19,450 nt of DNA, taken from JBBIWA01 sp037439425. Lineage in GTDB: Bacteria; Acidobacteriota; Blastocatellia; RBC074. The notes under the pieces are model-generated. The model saw only the letters and a list, made by a program, of their open reading frames with translations. It did no database searches and had not been told where the DNA came from. How positions within the stretch are numbered: the first letter of the stretch is position 1; each line of letters starts with the position of its first letter. A program made the position numbers and the translations under genes. Below, piece after piece: positions 1 to 7,769 of this stretch. The DNA is taken from positions 1 through 19,450 of the forward strand of contig JBBIWA010000094.1 in the NCBI GenBank assembly GCA_037439425.1, in the 5' to 3' direction.

Positions 1-381
1 CGGGGGTTGACGTGGAACGCCAAGAAAATCGTGAGTGTGCGGTGTCATCGCTGGGACATTGAACCGTTGCATGAGCAGATCAAACAGTTCCTGGGAGCCG
101 AAGAGAGTCAACTACAAACCGAAGCGGGCGTCAGAAGGCACTTGAGGCTGGTGTTTGGGGTGAATTCGCTTCTGAAATCCTTGGATCTGAGCCAACCGAT
201 TGGTGAGCTGCCAATGACCTAGTTCACGTACGTGAGGCCCACGTTTGGTCAACGCTGCCATCGCATCCTGTTGGAGGTGTTCCATGAACTGATTCAAACC
301 ATGGCTCGTTGGTTACAGGAGGGACAGATGACCCCCAGCCAAACCTTTGAGACACTATTCAACCGGTTGCTTTACGCTTGA
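1..381 (+). pseudogene. IS701/IS4-like transposase, C-terminal fragment with in-frame TAG
   Basis: Frame 1 is open from the window edge and reads like the C-terminal part of a DDE transposase of the IS701/IS4 kind. A RWDIEPLHEQIKQFLG segment carries the late acidic residue typical of the catalytic domain, followed by a region that usually sets the length of the barrel-like insert. The frame is broken by a TAG at 220-222 and then continues in the same frame (TFGQRCHRILLEVFHELI and onward) to a TGA at 379-381. The continuation looks like genuine transposase tail, so the TAG is probably a nonsense mutation in an old insertion sequence. The 5' part lies outside the window. I could not identify the terminal inverted repeat; it should lie just after 381. 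The family call is by eye. Confidence 0.7.
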
Positions 382-584
382 AGTGTCGCTAAGTGAAAAA
401 GTCGTGTTATCTTTTCGGCGGCCGGAGCCCCTTCCCTGGCGGACGAAAAGCGTTCATTCCACGCCTGGCGTAATTCATCAATCAAGCCCCAGAACGCCCG
501 CCCTAACAGGACAATGGCCAGGATCGTGTACCCGCCCAAAAAGAGGCCAAAGAATGCTAATTGAAATATTTCCCATAGGCTCAT
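372..584 (-). CDS. Small single-pass membrane protein, unknown function
   Basis: This 70-residue protein starts at the ATG at 584-582, chosen because a perfect AAGGAGG lies 9 bases upstream. A longer reading in the same frame starts inside the neighbouring zinc-ribbon gene and has no such site. Residues about 7-32 (FQLAFFGLFLGGYTILAIVL and on) form one hydrophobic membrane segment, followed by a charged tail of about 38 residues. It lies 52 bases downstream of the zinc-ribbon gene on the same strand, so the two probably share a transcript. Its last codons overlap the end of the transposase fragment on the other strand. The C-terminus may therefore have been replaced when the insertion sequence arrived. 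I do not recognise the family. Confidence 0.65.
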   Translation of the reverse strand: MSLWEIFQLAFFGLFLGGYTILAIVLLGRAFWGLIDELRQAWNERFSSAREGAPAAEKITRLFHLATLQA

Positions 585-636
585 CAGATTCGGCCTCCTT
601 GCCAGCCTGGATCCAACCAAGTGCGCCCATTTAAGC

Positions 637-861
637 TCAGGCAGCTGAAGGGCGCTGATCCTGCGAGTCGAGTAAATGGCTCTGACCCTGTAAATTAAGC
701 AACTCTCTCGCATCGAAAGTATGGCCACATTGACGGCACTGGGCCACCTGGAGACACGGCTTGTAACCAGGACCGCAACGCAGCCCGATATCAAAACCCG
801 TCGAGCAGCAAAAAGGGCACTCAACGTTGGCCAGTATTCGATAAATTTCTTCCAGACTCAT
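637..861 (-). CDS. Small zinc-ribbon-like protein, unknown function
   Basis: This 74-residue protein has two CxxC knuckles, C15-x2-C18 and C42-x2-C45, plus extra cysteines at 19, 29 and 36 and a histidine at 47. That pattern fits a structural zinc ribbon. The start ATG at 861-859 follows AAGGAG by about 8 bases, which supports translation. It is the first gene of a two-gene minus-strand unit with the small membrane protein at 372-584. A role as a small metal-binding or nucleic-acid-binding adaptor is possible, but nothing in the sequence fixes a function. The last 20 residues are polar and probably disordered. Confidence 0.65.
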   Translation of the reverse strand: MSLEEIYRILANVECPFCCSTGFDIGLRCGPGYKPCLQVAQCRQCGHTFDARELLNLQGQSHLLDSQDQRPSAA

Positions 862-925
862 ATGGCTTACTCCTTACCAGACATTCACCTCGTGGCCAGG
901 CTCAGAGAATACGGCCCTTTCGACC

Positions 926-1181
926 CGGACAACGCAAGATTGCGTAGCCGGAGGACCTCAAATCCATATCCTCTGTTTCGGTCGGGAGGATGAATGATCA
1001 GGCGGCTCTACCCTGGAAACGCTTCATCAATCGATCAGCCTCAACCTCAACTTCCGTTTCTGTTTTCCCTCTCTCATGGGGCCTTTTGGCCACAACCATC
1101 TTTAGGCTAAAGTGGGCTCTGGCCGAAATCAGTTATTACAACTACACAGTGAGCGAGACGACGCTTATCCGCGTCGTTTTT
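926..1181 (+). ncRNA. Candidate small RNA ending at an intrinsic terminator
   Basis: No plus-strand gene precedes the terminator at 1157-1181, so something non-coding may be transcribed into it. Upstream, several dyads could fold. ACGCAA/TTGCGT at 932-945 is flanked by CGG/CCG. ATCCTC/GAGGAT pairs 968-973 with 986-991. A nested hairpin has outer arms TTTGGCCA (1085-1092) and TGGCC-G-AAA (1120-1128) around CTTTAG-G-CTAAAG (1100-1112), the latter extended by CCA/TGG. The left boundary is arbitrary and no promoter was identified. I do not recognise any known RNA family. The dyads could also be chance. Confidence 0.25.
1157..1181 (+). terminator. Intrinsic terminator without an obvious upstream gene
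   Basis: ACGACGC (1158-1164), a six-base loop, then GCGTCGT (1171-1177) followed by a run of T to 1181. The T run is only on the plus-strand side, so it terminates rightward transcription. There is no plus-strand gene immediately upstream. Confidence 0.6.
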
Positions 1182-1301
1182 GAAGAAAGAAGAAAAAGGG
1201 GTTAGAATCTGGCGAAATTTTAGTGGCAGCGAAGAACCTTTCTGTGATAACAGCTACCGCAAGGGCAGGAATTTGATGTTACTGATAAGGCGATAGGCAT
1301 C

Positions 1302-1628
1302 ATGAAGAGAATTAATGACAAGTCTCCAGATAGCTCCCGATCTCGCGCCGAGGTCTCGCCGCACCGGTTGCAGATTTATATCACTTCAGAATGCTTTAGC
1401 TGCCAGGAATCGGTATTGATCGCTGCTGAAATCTCCCAGCGGTTCCCACAACTCATCACAGAAGTGATCAATCTGGATGACCCTTCTGCGACCAAGCCCG
1501 ACCAGGTCTTTGCCGTTCCAACCTACCTGCTGGATGGGAAGATCCTCAGCCTCGGCAATCCTTACCGTGAAGAGATGTTCGCGAAGATTTCGGCGGCTTT
1601 GTCAGAAAAAGGCGCTGAGATGCCCTGA
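1302..1628 (+). CDS. Small thioredoxin-fold protein
   Basis: This 108-residue cytoplasmic protein has a polar lead of about 20 residues, then a beta strand (LQIYITS), the dithiol motif C31-F-S-C34, a helix, and the strand-turn VPTYLLDGK with a cis-proline candidate at P73. This is the short thioredoxin/glutaredoxin layout, with no signal peptide or membrane segment. It probably performs thiol-disulfide exchange, but the partner is unknown. The start ATG has AAGGCGAT about 10 bases upstream. A Crp/Fnr regulator follows on the same strand after 296 bases. That gap is too long to assume one operon; it holds a short palindrome CTATCAGATAG at 1863-1873, whose role is unclear. Confidence 0.75.
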   Translation: MKRINDKSPDSSRSRAEVSPHRLQIYITSECFSCQESVLIAAEISQRFPQLITEVINLDDPSATKPDQVFAVPTYLLDGKILSLGNPYREEMFAKISAALSEKGAEMP

Positions 1629-1924
1629 GAGACGACGTCAGCAGCTTACCTCTCAAACACCATTTACTGTGTGTTGAATCGCATTGGCCGCCCTGGTCAC
1701 CCTTTTCTTTAGAAGTCCAACTTAACCGGAAGGGAGATGGCAACGGAGGGTATGACAAAGGCAGATCTTTGAGCACAGCTCTCCTGCGAGCGACCAGAAA
1801 TGTTCTCGACCATCCCCCAAATTTGCATGCTGAAGAGGGAATAAATTTTTGAAAATTGGATTCTATCAGATAGCAACCAGAGCTGATTCCAGCTTCAGTT
1901 CGGTAAAGACGTGAGAGGGAAGTT

Positions 1925-2725
1925 ATGGAGAAGAAATTATTGTCATCTCTTTCCAGGCTCGTTGGCGGCGGCCCAAAGGCCATCGACTTTGATCAGGTAA
2001 ACCTGCCTGACGCTGAACCCGCAGATGTATACCCAAAAGACACCTCCAGCAAAATCGCCTATCTTTCAGGCATGCGCATCTTCCGTGATCTGGCGCCTGC
2101 GGAGATGAAAATGATCGAGAAAGCCACTGTCATGGCGACCGTACACAAAGGCAAGCTCATCTACACCCCGGGTGAAACCGGCGAGGTGCTCTTCCTGCTC
2201 AAAAAAGGTTCAGTGCATCTCTACCGTCTCTCCTCCAAAGGTCGCAAGCTCATCATTCAGACGATTGGCCCGATGACCTTCTTCGGCGAGATGGCGAGCG
2301 TCGGTCAGAATATGTACGATCTGTTCGCCGAAGCGGCGGAGGATTGCCTGGTGTGTGTGATGGGCCGGGCAGACGTGGAGCAGCTCATCCTCACCAAACC
2401 GCAAGTGGCGCTACGGATGCTGGAAGAGATTGGCCAGCGCATGCATGAGATCCAGGAGCAGTTCGGTGATTGCGTCTTCAAAGGCGTGCCAGCGCGAGTG
2501 GCCACGCTCTTGCTGAGGCTATCGCGAGATGGGAAGCAGCCGATCACTGGCATGAGGCATCAGGACTTAGCCGATATGATCGGCATCTACCGCGAGACAG
2601 TCACCACCGCGCTGGACCACTTGCGAGACGCAGGATTGATCAGCATCAGCCGCAAGGGGATTGCCATCCTCAATCCTGAGCAGTTGCGCGAGGTGGCGGA
2701 AGAAGAGATCTTGCGTGAGCGCTAG
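1925..2725 (+). CDS. Crp/Fnr-family transcriptional regulator
   Basis: The protein has 266 residues. Residues 1-48 are an unusual N-terminal extension, about 50-145 form the cyclic-nucleotide-type beta-roll (GETGEVLFLLKKGSV, FFGEMASV), a long dimerisation helix covers about 150-180, and a winged HTH of the Crp type covers about 208-250. In the recognition helix, YRETVTTALDHL, R223 and E224 match R180 and E181 of E. coli CRP, but threonine 228 stands where CRP has R185. The beta-roll keeps the GE pair, yet the Arg-Ser pair that binds cAMP phosphate in CRP reads as Tyr-Asp, so cAMP is an unlikely ligand. There is no FNR-type N-terminal cysteine cluster; cysteines are at 141, 144 and 183. The start follows a GAGGGA site. 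Targets are unknown. Confidence 0.9.
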   Translation: MEKKLLSSLSRLVGGGPKAIDFDQVNLPDAEPADVYPKDTSSKIAYLSGMRIFRDLAPAEMKMIEKATVMATVHKGKLIYTPGETGEVLFLLKKGSVHLYRLSSKGRKLIIQTIGPMTFFGEMASVGQNMYDLFAEAAEDCLVCVMGRADVEQLILTKPQVALRMLEEIGQRMHEIQEQFGDCVFKGVPARVATLLLRLSRDGKQPITGMRHQDLADMIGIYRETVTTALDHLRDAGLISISRKGIAILNPEQLREVAEEEILRER

Positions 2726-2746
2726 GATGGACCTGCACCCGACAAT

Positions 2747-2775
2747 GAGGGGCAGTGAGGCTGCCTGCTCGTTTT
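2747..2775 (+). terminator. Probable terminator of the Crp/Fnr gene
   Basis: GGCAG (2751-2755) pairs with CTGCC (2761-2765) across a five-base loop. The stem is extended by GAG/CTC with a G-T wobble and one bulge, and is followed by GTTTT. It lies 22 bases past the regulator's stop codon. Confidence 0.45.
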
Positions 2776-2824
2776 GTCTATACCGCCAATCCTCTCCACA
2801 TTCTATCTCCCTCTGTCAGCAAAC

Positions 2825-2839
2825 CGCTACGTCGTAGCG
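2825..2839. promoter_or_regulatory. Perfect dyad, possible operator
   Basis: CGCTACG-T-CGTAGCG is a 7-1-7 inverted repeat. The single-base centre makes an RNA hairpin unlikely and no T run follows, so a protein-binding site is the likelier reading. It lies between the Crp/Fnr gene and the Oar-like gene. Confidence 0.3.
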
Positions 2840-2942
2840 ATTGATAGCCATCTCAAGAACAGCAGCTAATTCTTAAATCGCATTCATCTGTGTCGTTTTT
2901 AATTTCAAAATCTGAGAGCCATAACGCTCAGCTATCCAATCC

Positions 2943-2958
2943 TGTAGTAGCAACTACA
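2943..2958. promoter_or_regulatory. TGTAGT-N4-ACTACA dyad, possible operator
   Basis: A 6-4-6 perfect inverted repeat about 215 bases before the Oar-like start codon. The symmetry and spacing fit a dimeric repressor or activator site. A related but tighter palindrome, TGTAGCTACA, lies upstream of bamA at 11413-11422. No consensus known to me matches it exactly. Confidence 0.3.
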
Positions 2959-3170
2959 GACGGTCATCGAGAGCCTGAGTAAGCTATCCTTGCCCACACT
3001 AATTCCAGCGCTCCGTAGCTGGTCTTTGTTGTTTCGCTAATGATTCCTGTCAACACAAACCAGGTTCCAGGCGCGGTTCGTCTCAACTACTGAGGTGAAT
3101 CGTTCGGCATACGCCGCAGAACAACTTCAAAGATCAGCTTGGGAGTCCCCTTTACCTGAGGAGTACAACC

Positions 3171-6100
3171 ATGAAGAAAGCAGATCGGATCAATCATTGT
3201 TACACGAGAACTTCCAGGCCAGCGATCTGGCTTTGGGGATTGCTGCTTGCGCTCGGACTGGCCGCCACTGGATTGGCCCAGGGCGGAGCCCGAGGCGCCC
3301 TGACAGGCACAGTCAAGGATTCCAGCGGGGCAGCAGTTCCAGGCGCCACCGTCGAGATCATTAATCAGGGAACGGGAGCCGTCGAGCGAAGGGTGACGAC
3401 CAATGCCAGCGGCGGGTTCGCGGCAGCTCTTTTGCCGGTAGGCGCCTATCGGGTCGTCGTCAATGCCAGTGGTTTTGCTCGCACAGAAGCTCTGGACGTT
3501 CGAGTCAGAGTCACCGAAACCACTAACCTGTCTCTTACTCTAAATGTCGGCGCCATCTCGGAAGCGGTCACTGTTACCGAAGCAGAAACGCCGGTCCAAA
3601 CCAGTTCGGCCACCACGGGCCAGACTATCGGAGACCATACCGTCGGCACGTTGCCACTGTCAACGCGCAACTTTCTGACGCTGCTCACGCTCTCCACTGG
3701 TGCGAACACCGAATTATTCGATTCGGCGGCGCTCGGTCGCGGCGCGGTGACGATTAACGTTAACGGGCAGCGCCCGGTCAATAACAACTATCAACTCGAA
3801 GGCATCAACGCCAACGATTTCAACTTACCCATCCTGGATAATGTGCCATTGCCGAACCCGGACACGGTGCAGGAATTCAAAACGCAGACCTCGCTCTACG
3901 ATGCCTCCCAGGGCCGCAACGGCGGCGGCAACATCCAGGTGGCTCTCAAGTCAGGGACCAATCAGTACCACGGCGATGGCTATGAATTCTTCCGCAACAA
4001 CAAGCTCAATGCCAACGACTTCTTTCTCAACCGCGCCGGGCAGCCGCGCCCACTGTTCCGCCATAATCAGTTTGGCGCTTCTTTCGGCGGGCCAGTCCCT
4101 TCGTTGTTGCAACTGGGTCCCGGCGAACGGCTGTTCAAAGACATGTTCTTCTTTGTGAACTATCAAGGCACGCGCACGGCTTCGGGCGCTGCCAATGGCA
4201 CCAACTTCTCCACTAACATCCCGGTGCTGCCGGCTGACCGCTCCGAAGCCAATCTGCGGGCGATCTTTTTCCCCAATGGTCTGCCGCCAGGGTTCACCTC
4301 ACTGGATCCGGTCGCAGTACGGATCTTGAACTTGCCAGCCAGCAAATGCCCGCTCTTCAATGACGGTACCTTCTGCATCCCGTCGCTACCGGGCAGTCCT
4401 GGATTCGACGCGAACGGCAATTTGAACCGGGCCAATCTGACCAGAGCCGGTGTGGGCATCTTCAATGAAGACCAGTTCACAATCACCGCGGACAAGCAAC
4501 TCACTCCGCAAGACAAGATCACAGGCCGGTGGTTCTATTCTCAAAGCACCACCTTCCAGCCTTTCGGGACCGCCTCTTCTCTGCCCTTTGGGAAGGCCCT
4601 ACCAGCCTCGAACCGGTTTCTGAAACTTGGCTGGACCCGGACGCTCTCCTCCTCGATGGTCAATGAATTCCGGTTCGGCTTTAACCGTTTCACCTTTAGT
4701 CAGGAACCCAACGAGCCGATCAAGCTGACTGATATCGGCGCAGTGCGTGGCAACTCGGGCGAATTTCCAGCGGCCTTCCGGGTCGCCATTGCTGGCACGG
4801 GCTTCTCGCTTGGCACGGGCGTCAATGACAATCGTGGTGGCGCCTTCAACACCTTCGTCTGGGGCGACGATTTCTCTTACACTCGTGGGAGTCATCTGTT
4901 CCGGGCGGGGGTTGAAATCAGCCGTTATCAACTCAATCGCTTTAACAAATTCGCCACTCGTGGGAGTGTGACCTTTGGCAATACCAGCGCCGACGCCGGG
5001 GGCGCGGGCATCCCGCCGCTGACCGGCTTCCAGAACTTCCTGCTCGGCCGCATCACGAGCACGCAAGGCGGCGCAGGCTTCTTCACCTTCTTCTTCCGCG
5101 CCACTGACTATGCGGCCTACTTTCAGGATGACTGGAAGATCACGCCGCGGCTGACGCTCAACCTGGGGGTGCGGTGGGAAGGCTTGAGTACGGCGCACGA
5201 GAAGCAGAACTTCCTCTCGAACTTCCGCGGTCTGGGTGACGGGGAGCCGGGGCCGATTAGCATCATTCATCCGGCGGACACGCCCAGAGTGGGCACGCCG
5301 GGCGTCAAAGACTGCACCTTGAATGATTGTCTGGACGCCAACAACGTGGCTCCGCGCATCGGGTTTGCCTGGGATCTGTTCGGCAACCAGCGGACCGTCG
5401 TCCGCGGCGGTTACGGGATCTACTACCAGCGGACCTCGAACCAGCCGTTGCTGCAAACCTCGGGCGGGTTGCCTTTCAATCAGGCCATCAGCGCCACTCC
5501 CTTCTCAGTGACGCTGCAGAACCCGTTCCCAAGCATCCGTCCGACTTCAGACTTCCCGCTGCCCTTTGACCAGGTGGTGCCGAGACTGATTGCCTTCGAT
5601 GGCGCGACCGGCGCACCCATCTTCCAGAGCGCGACTGGCGGGCCGCTGTCAGGTTTCTTCTTCTTCCCCGAACGAGACTTCCACGCTCCCTTCGCTCAGC
5701 AATGGAACCTCACAGTACAGCGTGAGTTCATCAAGGGGTGGGTGGCGGAGGTGGGCTATGTCGGGACCCACGGCACAGGTTTGATCGGCACCGGGCGTCC
5801 GCTCAATCCAGGGCAGATCTGCACCAGCTTGCAGCCGTGCGTCATCCCGGCCAATCTTGCCTCGGGCGTAACCGTGCCCGCAGGCACGCCCGGTGTCGTC
5901 AAGAACCCGGACGGCACCATCGCGATCACCCAGAGCACGGCGGCCAACATCAACGCGCGAGTGCCGGTGCAATTCCTCGGACTGGCCAACAGCCGTGGCT
6001 TCTTCCAGACTCAGGATGGGAACTCGAACTATCACTCATTGCAGGCTTCGGTGAACCATCGGTGGTCTCAGGGGCTTTATTTCCAGGCTGCTTACACTCT

Positions 6101-6866
6101 GTCGAAATCGATTGACAATAGCTCAGGCTCCGCCTTCGGCGACGAATTGAACGGCCTGTTGCACATTGGCGATCTGTTCGATATCCGGGGCAACCGTGGG
6201 CGGTCGGACTTCGACCGTTTGCACCGTCTGGTGATTAGTTACAATTACGAACTGCCCTTCGCGAAGTTGTTGGGCATACCAGACCAGGGTTTTGGCAAAC
6301 TCGTCAATGGTTGGGCAGTCAATGGAGTGACCACCTTCCAATCAGGCACTCCCTTCACGATCATTGACTCCAGCGCGGTCACCTTGCAGGACACCGACTT
6401 CATCAACGGCACTAACAAGGCCACACTGGCTCCGGGCAAAACCCTGAGGGATGTCTTGACCAGAGGCAGCATCAGGAGCCGGCTGAACAACTTCATCAAC
6501 TTCAACGCTTTTGTTCCAGGCGGCAATTGCGTGGATAACCAGAATAGAGTGGTGGCTAACAACAGCCCGGCCTGCACAGGCTTTGCGGCCGTTGGGAGCC
6601 TGGGGCGCAACGCTTTCCGGGGACCCTTCCAGCAAAACTGGGACCTCTCGATCGCCAAGACCACTAAAGTGACAGAGCGCGTTGCGTCGGAATTCCGGGC
6701 GGAGTTCTTCAACATCTGGAACAATGCCTCGTTCCAAAGTCCGCAAGCCGCCGGCGGCTCTTTCGGCAACTTCGGAATCGTAGACATCGCCAGTGGGGAT
6801 TCCTCCATCCTCGCCACGGTCAACCGTCCGCGCATTATCCAGTTTGCGGTGAAGCTGAGCTTCTAG
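3171..6866 (+). CDS. Oar-like TonB-dependent outer-membrane receptor
   Basis: The protein has 1231 residues. A signal peptide ends near residue 36 (LGLAATGLAQ). A carboxypeptidase-regulatory-like beta domain spans about 43-125 (GALTGTVKDSSGAAVPGATV). A TonB plug domain follows from about 135, with the NVNGQRPVNNNYQLEG and GNIQVALKSGTNQYHG segments typical of the large acidobacterial receptors. The rest is a beta-barrel ending in KLSF, with a terminal phenylalanine as in BAM substrates. Such proteins import or bind large substrates with TonB energy or have adhesive roles; the substrate here is unknown. The ATG follows GAGGAG by about 8 bases. It stands alone on its strand, with its own terminator at 6904-6932. 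Family assignment is firm; the Oar label reflects layout, not proven function. Confidence 0.92.
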   Translation: MKKADRINHCYTRTSRPAIWLWGLLLALGLAATGLAQGGARGALTGTVKDSSGAAVPGATVEIINQGTGAVERRVTTNASGGFAAALLPVGAYRVVVNASGFARTEALDVRVRVTETTNLSLTLNVGAISEAVTVTEAETPVQTSSATTGQTIGDHTVGTLPLSTRNFLTLLTLSTGANTELFDSAALGRGAVTINVNGQRPVNNNYQLEGINANDFNLPILDNVPLPNPDTVQEFKTQTSLYDASQGRNGGGNIQVALKSGTNQYHGDGYEFFRNNKLNANDFFLNRAGQPRPLFRHNQFGASFGGPVPSLLQLGPGERLFKDMFFFVNYQGTRTASGAANGTNFSTNIPVLPADRSEANLRAIFFPNGLPPGFTSLDPVAVRILNLPASKCPLFNDGTFCIPSLPGSPGFDANGNLNRANLTRAGVGIFNEDQFTITADKQLTPQDKITGRWFYSQSTTFQPFGTASSLPFGKALPASNRFLKLGWTRTLSSSMVNEFRFGFNRFTFSQEPNEPIKLTDIGAVRGNSGEFPAAFRVAIAGTGFSLGTGVNDNRGGAFNTFVWGDDFSYTRGSHLFRAGVEISRYQLNRFNKFATRGSVTFGNTSADAGGAGIPPLTGFQNFLLGRITSTQGGAGFFTFFFRATDYAAYFQDDWKITPRLTLNLGVRWEGLSTAHEKQNFLSNFRGLGDGEPGPISIIHPADTPRVGTPGVKDCTLNDCLDANNVAPRIGFAWDLFGNQRTVVRGGYGIYYQRTSNQPLLQTSGGLPFNQAISATPFSVTLQNPFPSIRPTSDFPLPFDQVVPRLIAFDGATGAPIFQSATGGPLSGFFFFPERDFHAPFAQQWNLTVQREFIKGWVAEVGYVGTHGTGLIGTGRPLNPGQICTSLQPCVIPANLASGVTVPAGTPGVVKNPDGTIAITQSTAANINARVPVQFLGLANSRGFFQTQDGNSNYHSLQASVNHRWSQGLYFQAAYTLSKSIDNSSGSAFGDELNGLLHIGDLFDIRGNRGRSDFDRLHRLVISYNYELPFAKLLGIPDQGFGKLVNGWAVNGVTTFQSGTPFTIIDSSAVTLQDTDFINGTNKATLAPGKTLRDVLTRGSIRSRLNNFINFNAFVPGGNCVDNQNRVVANNSPACTGFAAVGSLGRNAFRGPFQQNWDLSIAKTTKVTERVASEFRAEFFNIWNNASFQSPQAAGGSFGNFGIVDIASGDSSILATVNRPRIIQFAVKLSF

Positions 6867-6903
6867 GTTGACTGATAGGTTGACTGAAACGAAAATTCAT
6901 CCG

Positions 6904-6932
6904 GGGAGGCGTACTAACGCGCCTCCCTTTTT
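6904..6932 (+). terminator. Strong intrinsic terminator of the Oar-like gene
   Basis: GGGAGGCG (6904-6911) pairs perfectly with CGCCTCCC (6920-6927) across an eight-base loop and is followed at once by TTTTT. It lies 38 bases past the receptor stop codon, so the downstream peptidase gene probably has its own promoter in the short gap. Confidence 0.9.
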
Positions 6933-6984
6933 GCTTCAGATTTAAAGTGGATTCCTCAAGGCAACTTCATTGAGAAGGTAACTC

Positions 6985-7740
6985 ATGCTCGGCTTGCATA
7001 TATTTCGACGCCCATTTCCAATTATTGCCCTCCTCGCCCTCTTCGTCTATGCCAGTCCCGGTCAGACGCAGGATCAAAGCGAGCGCCAGCCATTCGACAA
7101 TGAGGTAGAAGTGCGAGCAGCGATGAGACAGTTCACGGGAAAGGGGCTGGCAGAGTTCTTCGCTTATCTCCAGCAGATGCGCCGCGCTCCAGCAGAAGAC
7201 TCTGCTCGAGCTGCGCTATTGCATAGGGTGAAGAATCTCGCCGTTAACAGCAAGGAGCTTGATCCGATGCTAATTCGTCAATGGCAAGCCGCGCTCGCGC
7301 CCGTCTTCAAACTGCATCAACGCGAAGGCCAGTTTGAAGTAATCATCTTTCCCGATGATGAGCCATTTGTCAGGACGTATGCCGAGGCGATCATCTTGAT
7401 CTCTACCAGATCTGTCCAGCTCGCCGCCAGCCGGGCGGGGCTGGCAGGACTCGTCGCGCATGAAATCGCTCATGAATACTTGACTTCCCTGGAATTACTC
7501 GCGCCACTCGAGAGCGGTCTCAGGCGTCAGCGCGAAATTGAGCTCGTCTGCGATGGAATCGCGGCGGCGACATTGATCAAACTGGGGATGAATCCTGAGG
7601 ACTATGCCAGGGCGCTCGCCAACCATTTGGCGGCTTCAGGTGAACTGGCTCGGCTGAAGCAGCGGCGATTTCACCTATCCATCGCTTTCGGCCAGAATCG
7701 AGATGATCCGGCGTGTGCGCGAACAGTTCACACAAGATGA
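6985..7740 (+). CDS. Secreted M48-family zinc metallopeptidase, frameshifted C-terminus
   Basis: The open frame has 251 residues. The N-terminus is a signal peptide or anchor (FPIIALLALFVYASPGQT). The zinc site is H159-E-I-A-H163, with E186 in EIELVCDG as the likely third ligand, as expected for M48 peptidases. These enzymes usually act in the periplasm or outer membrane on damaged or misassembled proteins. After about residue 229 the frame yields unrelated sequence. The +1 frame from 7673 instead gives TYPSLSARIEMIRRVREQF and ends at a TGA at 7775-7777, matching the HPS...RI tail usual in M48 proteins. One extra base near 7672 explains this. The catalytic core is intact either way. The start ATG follows GAAGGTAAC. 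Confidence 0.82.
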   Translation: MLGLHIFRRPFPIIALLALFVYASPGQTQDQSERQPFDNEVEVRAAMRQFTGKGLAEFFAYLQQMRRAPAEDSARAALLHRVKNLAVNSKELDPMLIRQWQAALAPVFKLHQREGQFEVIIFPDDEPFVRTYAEAIILISTRSVQLAASRAGLAGLVAHEIAHEYLTSLELLAPLESGLRRQREIELVCDGIAAATLIKLGMNPEDYARALANHLAASGELARLKQRRFHLSIAFGQNRDDPACARTVHTR

Positions 7741-7769
7741 GAACGCCTCTTGTAATGCTGCTGGCGGGG

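Larger units (their letters stand above)
862..1301. other. Gene-free stretch with structured sequence and one terminator
   Basis: This stretch separates the minus-strand zinc-ribbon unit from the plus-strand thioredoxin-fold gene, so promoters for both should lie here; I could not pick a convincing -35/-10 pair for either. The only open frame of note on the plus strand (990-1205) begins directly against a GGGAGG, has no recognisable protein character and runs through the terminator hairpin at 1157-1181. I do not believe it is a gene. The stretch is rich in dyads, described under the RNA candidate. Confidence 0.6.
2726..3170. other. Long intergenic region upstream of the Oar-like gene
   Basis: No open frame here looks coding. 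The region must contain the promoter and leader of the 1231-residue receptor gene. It holds the regulator's probable terminator and two perfect dyads (2825-2839 and 2943-2958) listed separately. The 8-mer AGCTATCC occurs twice, near 2930 and 2982. I could not choose a promoter with confidence. Confidence 0.5.

Noticed and set aside
585..824. N-terminal extension of the small membrane protein (150-residue version)
   Set aside because: It overlaps the zinc-ribbon gene on the same strand and lacks a ribosome-binding site, whereas the ATG at 584 has a perfect one.
990..1205. 71-codon plus-strand frame beginning beside a GGGAGG
   Set aside because: The site touches the start codon with no spacing, the product has no protein-like pattern, and an intrinsic terminator lies inside the frame.
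4599..5456. 285-codon minus-strand frame inside the Oar-like gene
   Set aside because: It is antisense to a well-supported gene, is rich in Arg, Glu and Val as expected of a shadow frame, and shows no domain.
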